A stretch of DNA of 64,000 nucleotides, from NCBI GenBank assembly GCA_007449985.2, contig VIIQ02000252.1, positions 1 through 64,000 of the forward strand. The letters are read 5' to 3'. The stretch's first letter is position 1. Each line of letters opens with the position of its first letter. Below the pieces are notes generated by a model. That model saw nothing but the letters and a program-made list of their open reading frames with translations. It searched no databases and had not been told where the DNA came from. The position numbers and the translations under genes are program-made. This stretch comes from Desmodesmus armatus. Taxonomy: Eukaryota; Chlorophyta; Chlorophyceae; Sphaeropleales; Scenedesmaceae. This document shows, in pieces, positions 12,201-22,500 of the stretch.

Positions 12201-13033
12201 GCTGGCTGTGCCGCTGCAGTGCTGCTGCCAGGACGGCACGAACCATACCCGCGCTGCCGGATGCCGCTGCTGCTGCAGCGTATTCAGGCAGCAGCTGGGG
12301 TCGTACGCGCAGCAGGCGCATAACAGCACGGCAGGCCGGCTGCCAGGCACGGCCGTCAGGCCCGCTGCGGTACAGTAGGTTCAGCAGTGCCGCCTGCACT
12401 TCCAGAAGCTTCTGTGTTGCTTTGCTGCTGCTGCCGTCTGCAGGGAGGGCCTCCAGCAAGCAGCAGTTCCACTCCACGAGGATGAATGCTGCTCGGGGGC
12501 CCAGCAGGGTGCTGCTGCTGCTGGAGGAGTGTTTGACCAGTGCTGCTGCTAGGGCTTTGAGGAATGCGTCGCCATCTGGGGCAGCGAGGGCGGCACGCAC
12601 CAGTCGGTTGATGGCCCGCTGCTCTCCGCGCTGGCTGGTTGCTGGCAGGGTGTCCATGAGGAGGGACACCAGGGCGGGGGCATGCTCTGCTAGGAAGCCT
12701 GTGATGAGGGTGGTGGGGGTGGTGAACAAGGGAGCAGTGCCTTGGTACATCAGCCAAGCCTTGGGTTGAAATCTGGGGGTCGGGGGACCTTCCAAGGTAT
12801 GCACAGCACCAGGTACTGTAGTCACCTTTTGAGCCGGGATGAGCTTGCTAGCTGTAGATAAACCATTTGTATATCCCCACAATGCACTGCTCCATGTGAT
12901 CGGTGTGCTGGCGCCCATTGGGCCTACCTGGTGTGCTGATCGCTGTCTTGAGGCTGGTGTTCCAGACAAGGTAGCGCTCCTTCCCGTTGCCACGCCCAGC
13001 CAGGTGCTTCTGGGCAGCCGTGATGGTCTCCAT
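1..13033 (-). CDS. GCN1: GCN1/ILITYHIA translational regulator, 5' part (gene continues off the left edge)
   Basis: GCN1 is a giant HEAT-repeat protein that sits on ribosomes and helps activate the eIF2-alpha kinase GCN2; the plant form is ILITYHIA. Exons in sense order: 13033-12928 (ATG, METITAAQKHLAGRG), 12698-11637, 11324-11007, 10168-10007, 9489-9308, about 7806-7495, 6465-6293, 5924-5784, then less certain pieces near 1590-1400, 1196-953 and 870-655. The first five exons, and those from 7495 to 5784, join in phase. Landmarks shared with ILITYHIA as I remember it, in the same order: FILVEWNCCLLEALP, LRRGNLRAAAAAVKAAP, SPEVRRAAVSSCQAVL, FNVFTTPEGMLSSE with GVYVPEVVVSK, and LGIIPAYR. The start was chosen because its exon splices in frame and KERYLVWNTSLK resembles the family N-terminus. 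The junction 9308 to about 7806 does not keep frame with any acceptor I see, so a small exon or an indel is missing there. The three left-most exons carry frame breaks. Confidence 0.9.
1230..5690. repeat. Large GCN1 intron built of degenerate tandem repeats
   Basis: Between the TPEGML exon and the next downstream exons lies about 4 kb of decayed tandem repeats. One motif, around CCTACCAAGACCAGATGCTT, recurs near 2070, 2420 and 2790 and in weaker form near 3620 and 4760. A second motif, around GGGGAGATGAGCTGGC, recurs near 3250, 3350, 4160, 4400 and 5215. Copies of an acidic stretch read on the minus strand as DDDESDDEPAPAP recur near 1580, 1760 and 1900, with a weaker one near 2300. Only the piece nearest 1400-1590 is a plausible exon (acidic then basic linker). 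Long C and G homopolymers punctuate the region. I see no other gene here. Confidence 0.6.
5625..5672 (-). repeat. Partial copy of the GCN1 TPEGML exon end
   Basis: The minus strand reads VPEVVVSKNARKARG followed by GTGGGTGG. This repeats the last codons and 5' splice site of the exon at 5924-5784 (VPEVVVSKNVRKARG), placed inside the downstream intron. Confidence 0.75.
6208..6251. repeat. (CAG)n microsatellite in a GCN1 intron
   Basis: About 14 uninterrupted CAG units on the plus strand, CTG on the GCN1 sense strand, in the intron just after the 5' splice site at 6292. Confidence 0.9.
7033..7167. repeat. Long near-perfect foldback element in a GCN1 intron
   Basis: Two arms face each other. 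The core left arm runs about 7050-7088 and is exactly complementary to about 7113-7151 over 39 bases (CAACTGTCATGCTGCCCCAC at the outer end). Outside this core the match continues with a few mismatches, and a short GTTTC/GAAAC stem sits inside the loop. The transcript would form a hairpin of over 100 nt in the intron between exons 7495 and 6465. No coding potential is apparent. Confidence 0.85.
7222..7440 (-). repeat. Two partial copies of a GCN1 exon end
   Basis: The exon ending at 7495 with GTGGGTTTG is followed in its intron by related segments ending near 7366 and 7222, each keeping the splice-site-like minus-strand reading AAGGTGGG and the adjoining CAGCAGCACT-type codons. A C homopolymer follows the copy near 7245. 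Confidence 0.7.
8115..9300 (-). repeat. Tandem array of five exon-like HEAT cassettes in GCN1
   Basis: The exon 9489-9308 encodes a HEAT segment ending in the 5' splice site GTGAGTATC. Five further copies of its 3' part and splice site follow in the intron, with splice-site blocks at about 9046, 8804, 8551, 8296 and 8115 (spacings 255, 242, 253, 255 and 181 bp). In the copies at 9046, 8804 and 8551 the segment from CCTCCTGCCAG to the splice site is open and exactly 31 codons long (AVLAAAPELMGDLLGG...NNSPEALVLA). The 8296 copy is divergent (HWANDTGEALALA). The 8115 copy is short (LRHWANNTVEAL). Between copies lie long C runs on the plus strand. The copies may be inert intron DNA or optional in-frame exons. 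Confidence 0.85.
9784..9880 (-). repeat. Partial copy of GCN1 exon 4 end
   Basis: The minus strand reads LAPAEAALAPQLAQVLLLQH then SKRLKGGE and a GTGAGC splice site. This duplicates the end of the exon at 10168-10007 (NKRLKGGE) about 220 bp downstream in its intron. Confidence 0.8.
10240..10330 (-). repeat. Partial copy of GCN1 exon 4 start
   Basis: The minus strand reads DAVSDKAGVWGSPVSAESPL, preceded by CTGCAG. It copies the start of the exon at 10168 (DAVLDKAGVWGSPVSAESPL) just upstream, acceptor included. Either copy could be used as the 3' splice site. The downstream copy was chosen because only it continues into the rest of the exon. Confidence 0.75.
10585..10925 (-). repeat. Three partial copies of GCN1 exon 3 end
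   Basis: The exon 11324-11007 ends LLLAAQLGAADSTAG with splice site GTGCGTGGG. Related segments with a matching splice site recur near 10870-10920 and 10720-10760, and a shorter, poorer one near 10585-10620. Two of them share the flanking block GCCGCCTTTCATGTCA. Confidence 0.7.
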
Positions 13034-14577
13034 CGCACCTTTATTGCAATCAGATCGAGTCACGAGGTGAGAAACGTCAAAAGCTACAGCCTGTTCTGGT
13101 GTGCTGCTGCTGCCCATTTGGCCAAGGCTTACCTGGCTGTCACGGCTCAAGTCGTGCGCCTAGGTACCCTGACCTATCCTAGGCACCACGTGCTGTAACC
13201 TTCATGCAGTGCGCTTGACTGCAGGGTATGGCGCAGCCGTTCTGTGATGGCCAGATCAACCGAAGACGTTTTTGTCTCGTGGAAGGCCCTCAGGCGCTGA
13301 TAACAACTTCTTTAATCACAACACAATGACAACGGATGGTGACACTTGCGGAACCAAAGGCAGCACAACCACATTGTGACTGTTTTGTCCTTTGACCTGT
13401 CCTGCAGCTGAAAGTTCTGATCCCACTATTCATCTCACACGAAGCACATTGCAGTTGTTTTGTTACACTCGTATCCACTGTTCACCGCCACCCTGCCAAC
13501 ACACGGTCACACCAGGCCATGCCACCTCCCACACCCCAGCTGTGAGGCTTGGCTGAGCAGTGCGCACATCAAGTACTACACTGCATGGTGGTTACCAGTG
13601 CATTGTCGCAGTGACGTTGAGGCCTGTGCTTTCCAAACACCAATGACATGAGCAGCACCACTAGCACACCTTCTGCAAGTGCCCTCAGGCAGCCGTGGTG
13701 ACCATGTGGTCGATGAGACAGACACCTGCCAAGGCATTCCTGCTGGCAGGCCGATGCTTCAGCTGCCTACTCATCGTTCTCTGCTCGTATATTCAAAAAG
13801 CAATCTGCTCAGTGTACAATCCTGCTACAGTTCGGTTACAACAACGTCTGCACAAGAGTACACCTCAGCACAAACTACAGGCCCTGTTGTTCCAGAGGGA
13901 AGCGGGGCAACAGCACCGCAACCCAGCACAAGAGGCGCCAGCCACCAAAACCTCACCAGCAAAAGCACAGCCGCTGACGGTCAACAACACAGCTGCCACT
14001 GCCAACAACTGAAACTGATGCATTACTCACACTCTGCATTCATTCAGGAAACATACTATGGTAGTACTGCTAGGGCTGCGCACTACTGGGACTCAACCAG
14101 CATGACCAAAGATCTACAACCAAAATGGCCACAAGCGACAAATAATCAGGTTAGTCTCCTGTCATCGCAAAGACCACTGGGCCTGGCGCCAGGTACCTAA
14201 TACGCTTGCGCACACATGCCCTGTGTTTGCCTGGTCAACCAAGGGGCAAGCTGAAAGCTGAAGCCAGCACAGGCACTCAGCCATTGCATGATTCGGGTGC
14301 AGCACTCAGAAAGACGCCACATCAAGTGCACCTTGTCTGCAATACGGCGTGAGAGATGCTCACAGTATTGCCCCGACCATGTGCCAACCACAAGCCGTGC
14401 TAACCTTGCATAGCAAAGTGTGCAATCCTTCTGAACGTCAGGAGGCCCTCACTCAGTGAGTCACTGCGCGACTCGCCCTAGACAGCCCAGTGGTGCTTTC
14501 AAGACACAGCCAGCTTCAGTCCAGCAAGCCGACACCTGCTGCAGAGGGGAGCCGCTACAGTGTACAGCAGCACAAAA
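13034..14577. other. Intergenic region upstream of GCN1
   Basis: No coding region or repeat that I can support. It should hold the GCN1 promoter and 5' leader (reading leftward) and the 3' end of the next minus-strand gene. Open frames here have no family resemblance and no splice pattern. Confidence 0.5.
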
Positions 14578-15894
14578 CTACCACAACATGTTGCACCTTC
14601 TGCAGCCACAACCATACCTCAGGGTGTGCAGCCCTATGCAACAGCTGGAGAAGTGAGCACCCTGGGCTATCTGCTTGGGGATGTGTATCCCTGAGCCGGG
14701 ATATATCAGAAATATATCTGGGTCATCTTGGTGCTCATCAGAATATGGGAGGCGGATGTCCAACACCCTCAACTGCGGCAGCTGCCTGCCCGAAGGAAAC
14801 ACGTGCTGCCATGCACCTGGTGGCATCCAGCATCCACTGATGTCAAGGCACTGCAGCTTGCTGCTGGCTGTGAGGGCGGAATAGGCTGCGGCTGGGATGC
14901 TGCTGGGCTCTGCATCATCATGCCGCAGGGTCATACGCAGACTCAGGTGTGTCAGCTGCTGCAGCTCACTCAACTGGGACAGTAGCTGCACCACCCCTGC
15001 AGCACCACCTGTGATTTCGCCGTTGAATAGCTCCAGGTGCTGCAGCAGGGTCTTGCCTGACAGGGCTGCTGGATCAAACTGGACACGCGAATCACCCTCG
15101 TCATATTCATTGCCAACTGTTGACAGCTGCAAGCAAGTGAGACGCTGCAGTCCTGACAGCATGGTGGCCTCGATGCTGTAATCCCTGTCCGCCTTGAGTC
15201 GCAAGTCAACCAGCCGGGTCAGGGCCTGCAGACGCATCAGAGCGGGCTCATCTTCATAGCCCAGTAGACCGGAAGCAGCAAGCTCGAGGCATGTGAGCTG
15301 CTCCGGCAGCTTCACCAACGCCTCAACAACATCCATATTACCATAAGTGTCATCAACGCTGAGGTGCTCAAGCTGTGGCATGTTTGACAGTGCTGTTGCC
15401 AAGTCCACTAGGTGACTCTTGAGCCGCCTCTGTTGACTGAAATTGAAGCATTCCTTGAAGCGCAACTGCTTGAGGGCTGCTACCGCTCCTGCGCCCAGCA
15501 AACCCTGATAGCCACGGCCAGGCAGCAGCTGCACGTACACGCCTTCGCATGTAAGGCTGCTGAGGTGCAAACTCTTGGGCAGCTGGAGGAGCCTGACTGT
15601 TTTTGATGCTGCTGACTGTATTTCTTCCATATCCACAAGGCTGACGCTGCTGACATGTTGGGCATGCCTTGACAGGTACAGCTGCAGGCTGTCCGCCATA
15701 TCCTGCCTGTGCGTCGTCAGTCGAATGCTGCTGAGGGCAACCACAGCTGCTTGGTGCAGCCTGCTGTGGGCCCTGGCAGCGCTGCATATGCTGCGGGGGT
15801 CATCAGCACAGCAGCGCAGCACCTCCAACAGACAGGGGTCTGGCAGGTCTGCCAGGGACACCTGATCGCTTTCTTGGCAGATCGACAGATCCAT
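14578..15894 (-). CDS. F-box-like/LRR protein, family member 1
   Basis: The frame starting at MDLSICQESDQV (15894) reads VSLADLPDPCLLEVLRCC then ICSAARAHSRLHQAAVVAL, an F-box-like opening (LPDxxLxxVL, later CSAARAHSRL). About ten irregular leucine-rich repeats follow, such as LTRLVDLRLKADRDYSIEA and LSGLQRLTCLQL. F-box proteins bind SKP1 and choose substrates for ubiquitin ligases, with LRRs as the usual substrate side; that role is inferred here. The frame opens further upstream (to 16071), but that extension is unlike the relatives, so the internal ATG is preferred. The last 60 residues (after DDPDIFLIYPGSG) diverge from the other copies in this window, and the terminal PVWRQ exon seen in them is not found, so the 3' end may be truncated or spliced differently. 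Confidence 0.65.
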   Translation of the reverse strand: MDLSICQESDQVSLADLPDPCLLEVLRCCADDPRSICSAARAHSRLHQAAVVALSSIRLTTHRQDMADSLQLYLSRHAQHVSSVSLVDMEEIQSAASKTVRLLQLPKSLHLSSLTCEGVYVQLLPGRGYQGLLGAGAVAALKQLRFKECFNFSQQRRLKSHLVDLATALSNMPQLEHLSVDDTYGNMDVVEALVKLPEQLTCLELAASGLLGYEDEPALMRLQALTRLVDLRLKADRDYSIEATMLSGLQRLTCLQLSTVGNEYDEGDSRVQFDPAALSGKTLLQHLELFNGEITGGAAGVVQLLSQLSELQQLTHLSLRMTLRHDDAEPSSIPAAAYSALTASSKLQCLDISGCWMPPGAWQHVFPSGRQLPQLRVLDIRLPYSDEHQDDPDIFLIYPGSGIHIPKQIAQGAHFSSCCIGLHTLRYGCGCRRCNMLW

Positions 15895-17132
15895 GAGTTC
15901 TTGTGTATTTGAGCTGTTGTGCGCTGGCAATTCTGGTCGAGAGACAAACTGGGCAGTGCATGCACAAGCACAGACCACAGCAGGATTGCCGCTGGCTTTG
16001 CTAAACTTATCCAGGTTCTGAATGTTATCGATGTGAGGAGCTTTCAACTGCTCTTGTTTGCCTTGCACCACGGAGAACAGCGCAGGAAGGTTGGTCTGGT
16101 TGACTCATCATCGACTTGCACTCAGCTTGCACAGGCCCGGCAGCCACATACAGACCACTGAAACCTTGGATTCTACAGCCGTCAAAAGCTATAACTTGAC
16201 AGGCGTCCTAGACACAAGACGCCAACTTGTACCGCCTCGTACGTACGTTGAACTTCTTGATAAGGGCTCGTCTAAACGACTTGGCAACAACATGTATTCC
16301 AATAAAGCCACCGAGACGAACCATCACCAATAACAACACCGACAACACCGCAGCTGGGGGTTAACCTAACCCTTGATTTAACCACCAACACCACTACAAC
16401 ACCACCATCGGTTGCTGCTGACTCACACTACTAGTAAAACCACCATCACCAATTCCAGTACATCCATGATCAGCACCAACCTTCCTGACCATCACTGCTG
16501 CTGTGCTTGCTGCTCTGAGAAGAAGTGCGCCAATGCACATCCGCCTGCTTTCCATGCCAATGCAGGGTCGCTGTTGTCGTGCAGATGGCTGCAAAGTAGG
16601 GCTGCGAAGCATAACATGCACTGTTGTCCCCTGCAGCAGCATGAACAAGCAAGCAGGTACAGCAGCAAAGGACATAAGACAGTGGCAGCAGCACAGGTTG
16701 AGTCCAGAACACTTTGGGAAAGCACAGGCAGCCAGCCAATCTTGTGCATGCTTTTGTTCCAGGGAAGTTCGAAACATACCTCTGCAGTTCGAATTCCACA
16801 TTGATCAGGAAGGACACTCACAGCACTGAGTGCAGAGCATGCACAATAACAAAGATTGCCGACCCTGGGAGTCAGCAAGCATGGTGAAGGACAGGTGCAT
16901 GCTCGTGTTGCGCACCCTGATCAGGGTGCTCATGAGCAGCCACCACAGCACGGTGCACCGTTGTAGTTCACTGGTTTTTGCACTTGGCTGGGCCCATCCG
17001 GCATACCTCAGCCATGTCAACTACTGCAGCTGTGAGAGCTGATCTCAAAAGCAAGAACTTCTTGCCTTGAAGGCAGCTCTGCAGCAACACACTCTTACCA
17101 TGGGTTCAGACCTCATCATGACCTGCCACACA
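15895..17132. other. Spacer between two F-box/LRR genes
   Basis: Contains the upstream region of family member 1 and the 3' flank of member 2. I see no convincing gene: the open frames on both strands around 16400-16880 overlap each other and lack recognisable domains. Confidence 0.5.
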
Positions 17133-18521
17133 TCAACGCCTAGATCTCCACCCCCAGCCAAAGGGCCTCTTCCTGGCCCAGCCTGTGGGTATCCGCTGAT
17201 GATACTCGCAGGTTACATCCAGCCTGACTTGCTGCAAGCCGCTCAGCTGCTTCAGAGGGTCCAGCAGCTCTGTGCTGCTGCCTTGCAGGCGCAGCAGCGA
17301 TAGTGACTGCAGATTAGGGCAGCAGCTGACGAGGCAGGTGACCTCTGGGGCTGTTGCATGGCAGGCTACTGCCAGCCCCTCAGTGTCTGTGGATACAAGG
17401 TGCTTTACATCTGATATGTCCAGCGACCGCAGGTGCGGCACCTGCCTGCTGGCGGGCAGCATGTGTGGCCGCAGTGCTGCTGCCACGGTACACCCACTGA
17501 TGTCAAGGTGCTGCAGCTTGGTGCTGGCTGTGAGAGCCGAGTAGGCTGCTGCTGGGAAGGTGTCGGGCTCTGCACAATGGTGCAGGCTGTTTTGCAGACT
17601 GAGGTACGTCAGCAGCTGCAACTCTCCCAGGTGGGACAGCAGCTGCCGCTCCCCATCAGCATCTTCGACTCGGCCATTAATCAGCTCGAGGTGCTGCAGG
17701 CATGTCTTGCCTGACAGAGCACCTGGCTGAAAAACGACCACGCGTGCGTCTGGGTGTTTGTACGAGTGAGGCACTGTCATCTGCAAGCGGATGAGACGCT
17801 GCAGCCCTGACATCATGCTGGCACTGATGCTGTATTTTTGTAGAGACATCAGCCGCAGGTCGACCAGCTGTGTGAAGGCTGCCATCATGGCAGAGGATTG
17901 CCAGGGTCTGTGGGCCTGCAGACAGTTGGCAGCAAGCTCAAGGAAAGTGAGCTGCTTTGAGGCCCCTGTGAATACCTCCCCGCACCACCGACTCTCTGCA
18001 AAGTCAGGCGAAGTAGCATCAATGCTGAGGTGCTCCAGGTCTGGCAGCTGTTCTAGTGCTGCTGCTAGGCGCCCTTGCTGGTCAAACAGCTTGCAGTTCT
18101 TGAGCCGCAGCTGCTTGAGTGGTGCTGTCCACGCATCACTCAGCACAGCTGCGCAGCCCATCTGGCAGTACTCGGGCAGCAGCTGTATGTACAGCTGTTC
18201 GCAGGTAAGGCTGGTGAGCTGCTGGTGCACGCTCATGGGCAGCCAGAGAAGTCTGACTGATGGTTGCTGCCCGCAGCTCGGTAGCAGGCCACCAAGTAGG
18301 CTCAGGCTGTCCACATGCTGCCCGTATTTGTGCAAATACGCATCCACAAGGACGTCGAGCTGCTGCTGATTTACGTTTGCTGTGATGCTGCTGAGGGCTA
18401 CCACTGCCGCCTGGTGCAGCCTGCTGTGGGCCCTGGCAGCGCTGCACATGGTGCGGCGGTCGCCAGCACAGGAGTGCAACACCTCTACCAGACATGGGTC
18501 TGGCAGCCTCAGCAACGACAT
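17133..18521 (-). CDS. F-box-like/LRR protein, family member 2
   Basis: One open frame of 462 codons starting MSLLRLPDPCLVEVLHSCAG, then MCSAARAHSRLHQAAVVALS, the same F-box-like head as its neighbour. Leucine-rich repeats follow (FTQLVDLRLMSLQKYSISA, LSGLQRLIRLQMTV, LQHLELINGRVED, LQHLDISGCTVAAALRPHML). The N-terminal ATG fits because the F-box begins within five residues, as in the member at 57802. The last 30 residues (CEYHQRIPTGWARKRPFG) are basic and aromatic and do not look like LRR. A splice site just before them and a missing terminal exon are possible. Role in substrate selection for an SCF ubiquitin ligase is inferred from the family only. Confidence 0.7.
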   Translation of the reverse strand: MSLLRLPDPCLVEVLHSCAGDRRTMCSAARAHSRLHQAAVVALSSITANVNQQQLDVLVDAYLHKYGQHVDSLSLLGGLLPSCGQQPSVRLLWLPMSVHQQLTSLTCEQLYIQLLPEYCQMGCAAVLSDAWTAPLKQLRLKNCKLFDQQGRLAAALEQLPDLEHLSIDATSPDFAESRWCGEVFTGASKQLTFLELAANCLQAHRPWQSSAMMAAFTQLVDLRLMSLQKYSISASMMSGLQRLIRLQMTVPHSYKHPDARVVVFQPGALSGKTCLQHLELINGRVEDADGERQLLSHLGELQLLTYLSLQNSLHHCAEPDTFPAAAYSALTASTKLQHLDISGCTVAAALRPHMLPASRQVPHLRSLDISDVKHLVSTDTEGLAVACHATAPEVTCLVSCCPNLQSLSLLRLQGSSTELLDPLKQLSGLQQVRLDVTCEYHQRIPTGWARKRPFGWGWRSRR

Positions 18522-19528
18522 GTGTATTTTTTATGAAATAAGTCACGACAGAGCAGTGGGAGGAGGCGATTACACTGAAAATTTGTGTTGCTTTCGATGG
18601 ATCTGCACTGCGAGGAACGCGGGAATGGGAAGCGGGGTATAGAAAGCAGGACCAAGATCACGACGGGGGTTTGAAGACGTTCGAGATGACACTCAGACAG
18701 AGACTATCACCTTATGTGCCTGCTCCAGCGACCTTCAAACAGCATTCCAGCGTGCAAGTCCGGAGCTGTGCAAAACTTCACATGGTCGAGAGTAACTGGA
18801 TCCATTATCCGCTGCGGCTTGACTTGCAGACGTGTTTTCAACTCAATAAAAGCAGGCACCCACCCTCTGTTACTGCTATAGAGCACTGATCACTTGAAGT
18901 CCCGTCTGGTGACCCATGCAGTCAGTGGCTTCACCTGCAAGTCTGCAGATGTTGTTGCTTCCACCACTTGACAGGTATTCTGCAACAATCATTGCCTCAT
19001 CACAAAGTCACAGGATGGACTCAACGCAAAGCTGATGTCAACTGACACTTGCAAATGGCTCCAGCTCACAACCATCTGAAACTGCCAGCCACAAGGATCC
19101 CTGTGGGGCATGTGCTGTCATACCCACAAAACTGTAATGTTCCAACAACAGACACATGTCTTAGCAGCTGCAACGGATGCAGGGTCATCCTGGTGCATCA
19201 GGTGCGGGTATGTACAAGCACCCTCACAGGCTTTGCCCCAAGGGCAAAATTGCCCAGCTCCGCAGACCTAGTGCATTCGCGAGCTGCCCCACACTAGTTT
19301 TCAGTCCTTGCAACTGGAGTTGGCAGTGCTGTGACCACACAAGCCTACCACCCATTTTGAAGCACCGTTCCTCCGCCCCAGTACATCACATGGTACTGAA
19401 GGACCCCTTGCCTATAACTACACGCCAACCAGAATGCACAGCACAACACCAGATGACAGACAAATCCAGAGCCACCAACACACACTCAACGAGCTGCCCT
19501 AGTACACAGCACACATTAAACGAGGTCC
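18522..19528. other. Intergenic region
   Basis: Upstream region of the F-box/LRR gene ending at 18521 and 3' flank of SERRATE. No gene, tRNA or repeat array that I can support. Confidence 0.5.
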
Positions 19529-22500
19529 TCACAAGTCACCATAGTCCAGCACAGCCCTGTTGTTGGCTGGTGCATCAAGGTCATAGTAGTGCTTCAAGTA
19601 CCCAGGGCCCTCCAGCTTGGTGCCTGGGGGCGCCGCCATGCCGCGGCCCCCTGGCCCCCTGCCCCCGCGCCCCCGCATCATGCCCCGCCCACCCATGCCC
19701 CTGCCGCCACCCTGGGGTGGGATGATGATGGGCATGCCTGCCAGGTCCCCACCCATCATGGCAGGGTCAAACATCATGGGGGCACCCAGAGGCATCCCTG
19801 GCATCATGCCTGGCCCAGGCAGGATGATGGGGCCAGGCAGGCCACCCATCATCATCATGGAGGGGTCAATCATGGGGAGCTCGCCCATCATGCCGGGGGG
19901 AGGAGCAGGCATGCCGCGGCCGCGCCCGCCCATGGGGCCGCCACGCATGCCGCGCCCACGCATGGGCCCACGGCCGCCAGAGCCAGCACGACCCTCGTCA
20001 ACCTCACCGTCCTGGTGGCCAGCACGGCAGGGGTTGCAGGAGCAGCAGCAGCAGCAGCAGTGGGTATGTGGGCCATAAGGCTGGGGGGCTTCTAGCCACC
20101 ACAGGAGAGGTATGACTGATTTGCAAGCCCCAGGCGACGGGCATATTTTGCACAGTGGTGATCACGGGACAAGCTTCATGATGGGGTGTACAAACCTCAG
20201 CTCGCTCTGAGTTGGGCAGCAAACACACCGTTCAATGAATATTAGGGTGTGCTGAACCCCCGCACTGCGCGCTGCATGCTCAGCAGTACCTGCGAACAGC
20301 CTTACCTGCCAGTCACCGTGCTCGCCCTCGGCAGCCGCATGTGCCCCCGCAGCGGCAGCCTCTGCATCCTCCCGCTGCTTGTCAGCCTTGCGCTGGGCGT
20401 CACGTGCCACCATCTTGGCACGCTCATAACCCTCCCAGTACAGGTCCTCGCGGACCACAATCTGTCAAGCAGCAGCGACAAAAAGCGTGGAGCGCACAGC
20501 ACAATCCAGCCATCAGCCACACACAGCACTGTGGGCATTTGAAAGGGACTTGAGACATGTAGGAATGCTTCCTTATCACACCCTCAGCATCACAACTATC
20601 TACAATTTAGCCGCATTAACTGCCCCAAGGCTTGAAATGCAGCCAACCAGCAACATCAGGCAGGTACAGGTATGTACCAGGGACGCATGGGGCACGAACA
20701 GCAGCCAAGGATGGGCTCACCTTGTGCTCGTCCAGCTTCTCGCCGTGCTTGTTAAGGATGTGCTTCACAACAAAGCGCTTCTCAAGGAAGAATTTGTTGC
20801 TGAAGGTGCTGCCCCACCTGGAGACAAGAGCACAACAGGCAAGGCGCCAGCAGTGTACAGTCAGCACCGTGCACTTTCAACCCGATACAGGTGGGCTGAT
20901 ACAGTAGGGTGTGTGGCGGTGCATACAAAGCAGGCAGACACTGACATACTAGCATATGCTGCATGACTGATGGAGGGCAATGCACATGCAGCATAACACG
21001 CAAGCAGCACACGATGTAACCAGCCAATGCCGACAGAGCATGAACCAGCACCAGCACAACAACCGCTACCATGCAGCAGAAGGAGTCTTCGCCACCAGCC
21101 AATCCTGAGGTGTGCTAGCCTAGCTCCCAATGCAGCGGCTACTAACTCCCAGTGCAGCTGAACACCTTCAAAGAGCTCTGCATATTTGGACCCCGGCTGT
21201 GGTCAACCTATGCCACAGCTGTGCATACTGCTTGTAGGACTGTTGTGTGGTGTGATGTTGTGTTGTAAAGAGCACCAGACTGTTGTGAAATATAGATACT
21301 CAGGAGCAGAAGAGACCGAAACATGAGACACTGAAACCAGACGAGCAACATATGTGAGGCACTGTGCAATGACTGTAGACATGCTAGCAGCGGCAGTGGC
21401 ACCGCCAAGACACTCAGCACCACCGCTTTCCCATGGCAACACCTCCAGCCCAAGATAAAACTATGCGCCACAGCTGCCCTGATGCCTTGCGCACTGCCAG
21501 CACTGCTGAAGCAAACTAGCTCTGAGCTGCTGACAGCTCAAAGAGGGACTGATACTCGAATGACTGTGAGAGAAAATGACTGTGTGTGATGAACGAGTGA
21601 GACAGCAATGATAAGACGAAAGGAACGAGTAGACAGGACGAGGCCTGGAAGTGATTGATGGACCACAGGAAGGCTGGCAGCTGCCCACTGCTGCTGACTA
21701 ATGCAGCACACCTATCACCGCTGCAAACTGCTGCTCTTGATGCATGTAAGAGGCTGCTGAACCCACTGGTGAAGGCTGGGTGATATGAGATAGTGCTGCA
21801 GCACTGGCCTGACACATGTTGGTGATACTGAGATGAGGCACGTGAGAGCAAGGTAATGTTAAGGGATGTTGTTGGACGACGAAGACAGTGAAGCTGGAGG
21901 GGCGACAGAAGAGCTGGAGTTGCGATAGACTGCTGACTGCATGATGTTGACTGCATGGTGTTTGGAGACTGCAAACAGCTGCTGACTCAACAGTGGTTGA
22001 CTCGCACACATCCGTGACTGCTGGGGTGTACCTGCAGGGTCAGACCAAGGGGCGTGCACAAGAGCAAGAATGCAGGGTGCAGCGAGCCATGTCAGCAAGC
22101 ACTTACTTCTTCTCTCCCTCCTGCTTGATCTGAGACTCCACCCAGGCGTCCAGGCGCTTCTGGATCTGCAGGTGCAACCAAAACCAATCGCAGGTACAGC
22201 CTTAGCGTCAAACATAACACCGGCAACCAAGGGAGAGCATTGTGAAGACGATGCCAACCTTTTCAATCACTGTTGCCAGCCAAGGCCGCTGGCAATGCAC
22301 AACTTTGCACACCATGCAGCAGCACACCTCAGCATTGATGCCTGCCGTTCTGCTGGCGCGCCAGCTTCACAGCCGCTGCCACACATGCCTTCTGCGCCTA
22401 CCCCCTCCCCCAGCCCTAGCCTTACCTCCTCGCGCTGGCAGCCCTGCAGCAGTGGATCTGGCTGCTCCAGGCGTGCAGCCCAGACCTTGTCCACACGCTG

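Noticed and set aside
13679..14200. Open frame of 173 codons upstream of GCN1
   Set aside because: No domain, no splice signals of the local type, and Thr/Ser/Gln-rich random-looking composition.
19617..20095. Long open frames opposite the last SERRATE exon
   Set aside because: They mirror the Gly/Met/Pro-rich low-complexity coding strand; the minus-strand reading ends in the family motif DLDAP.
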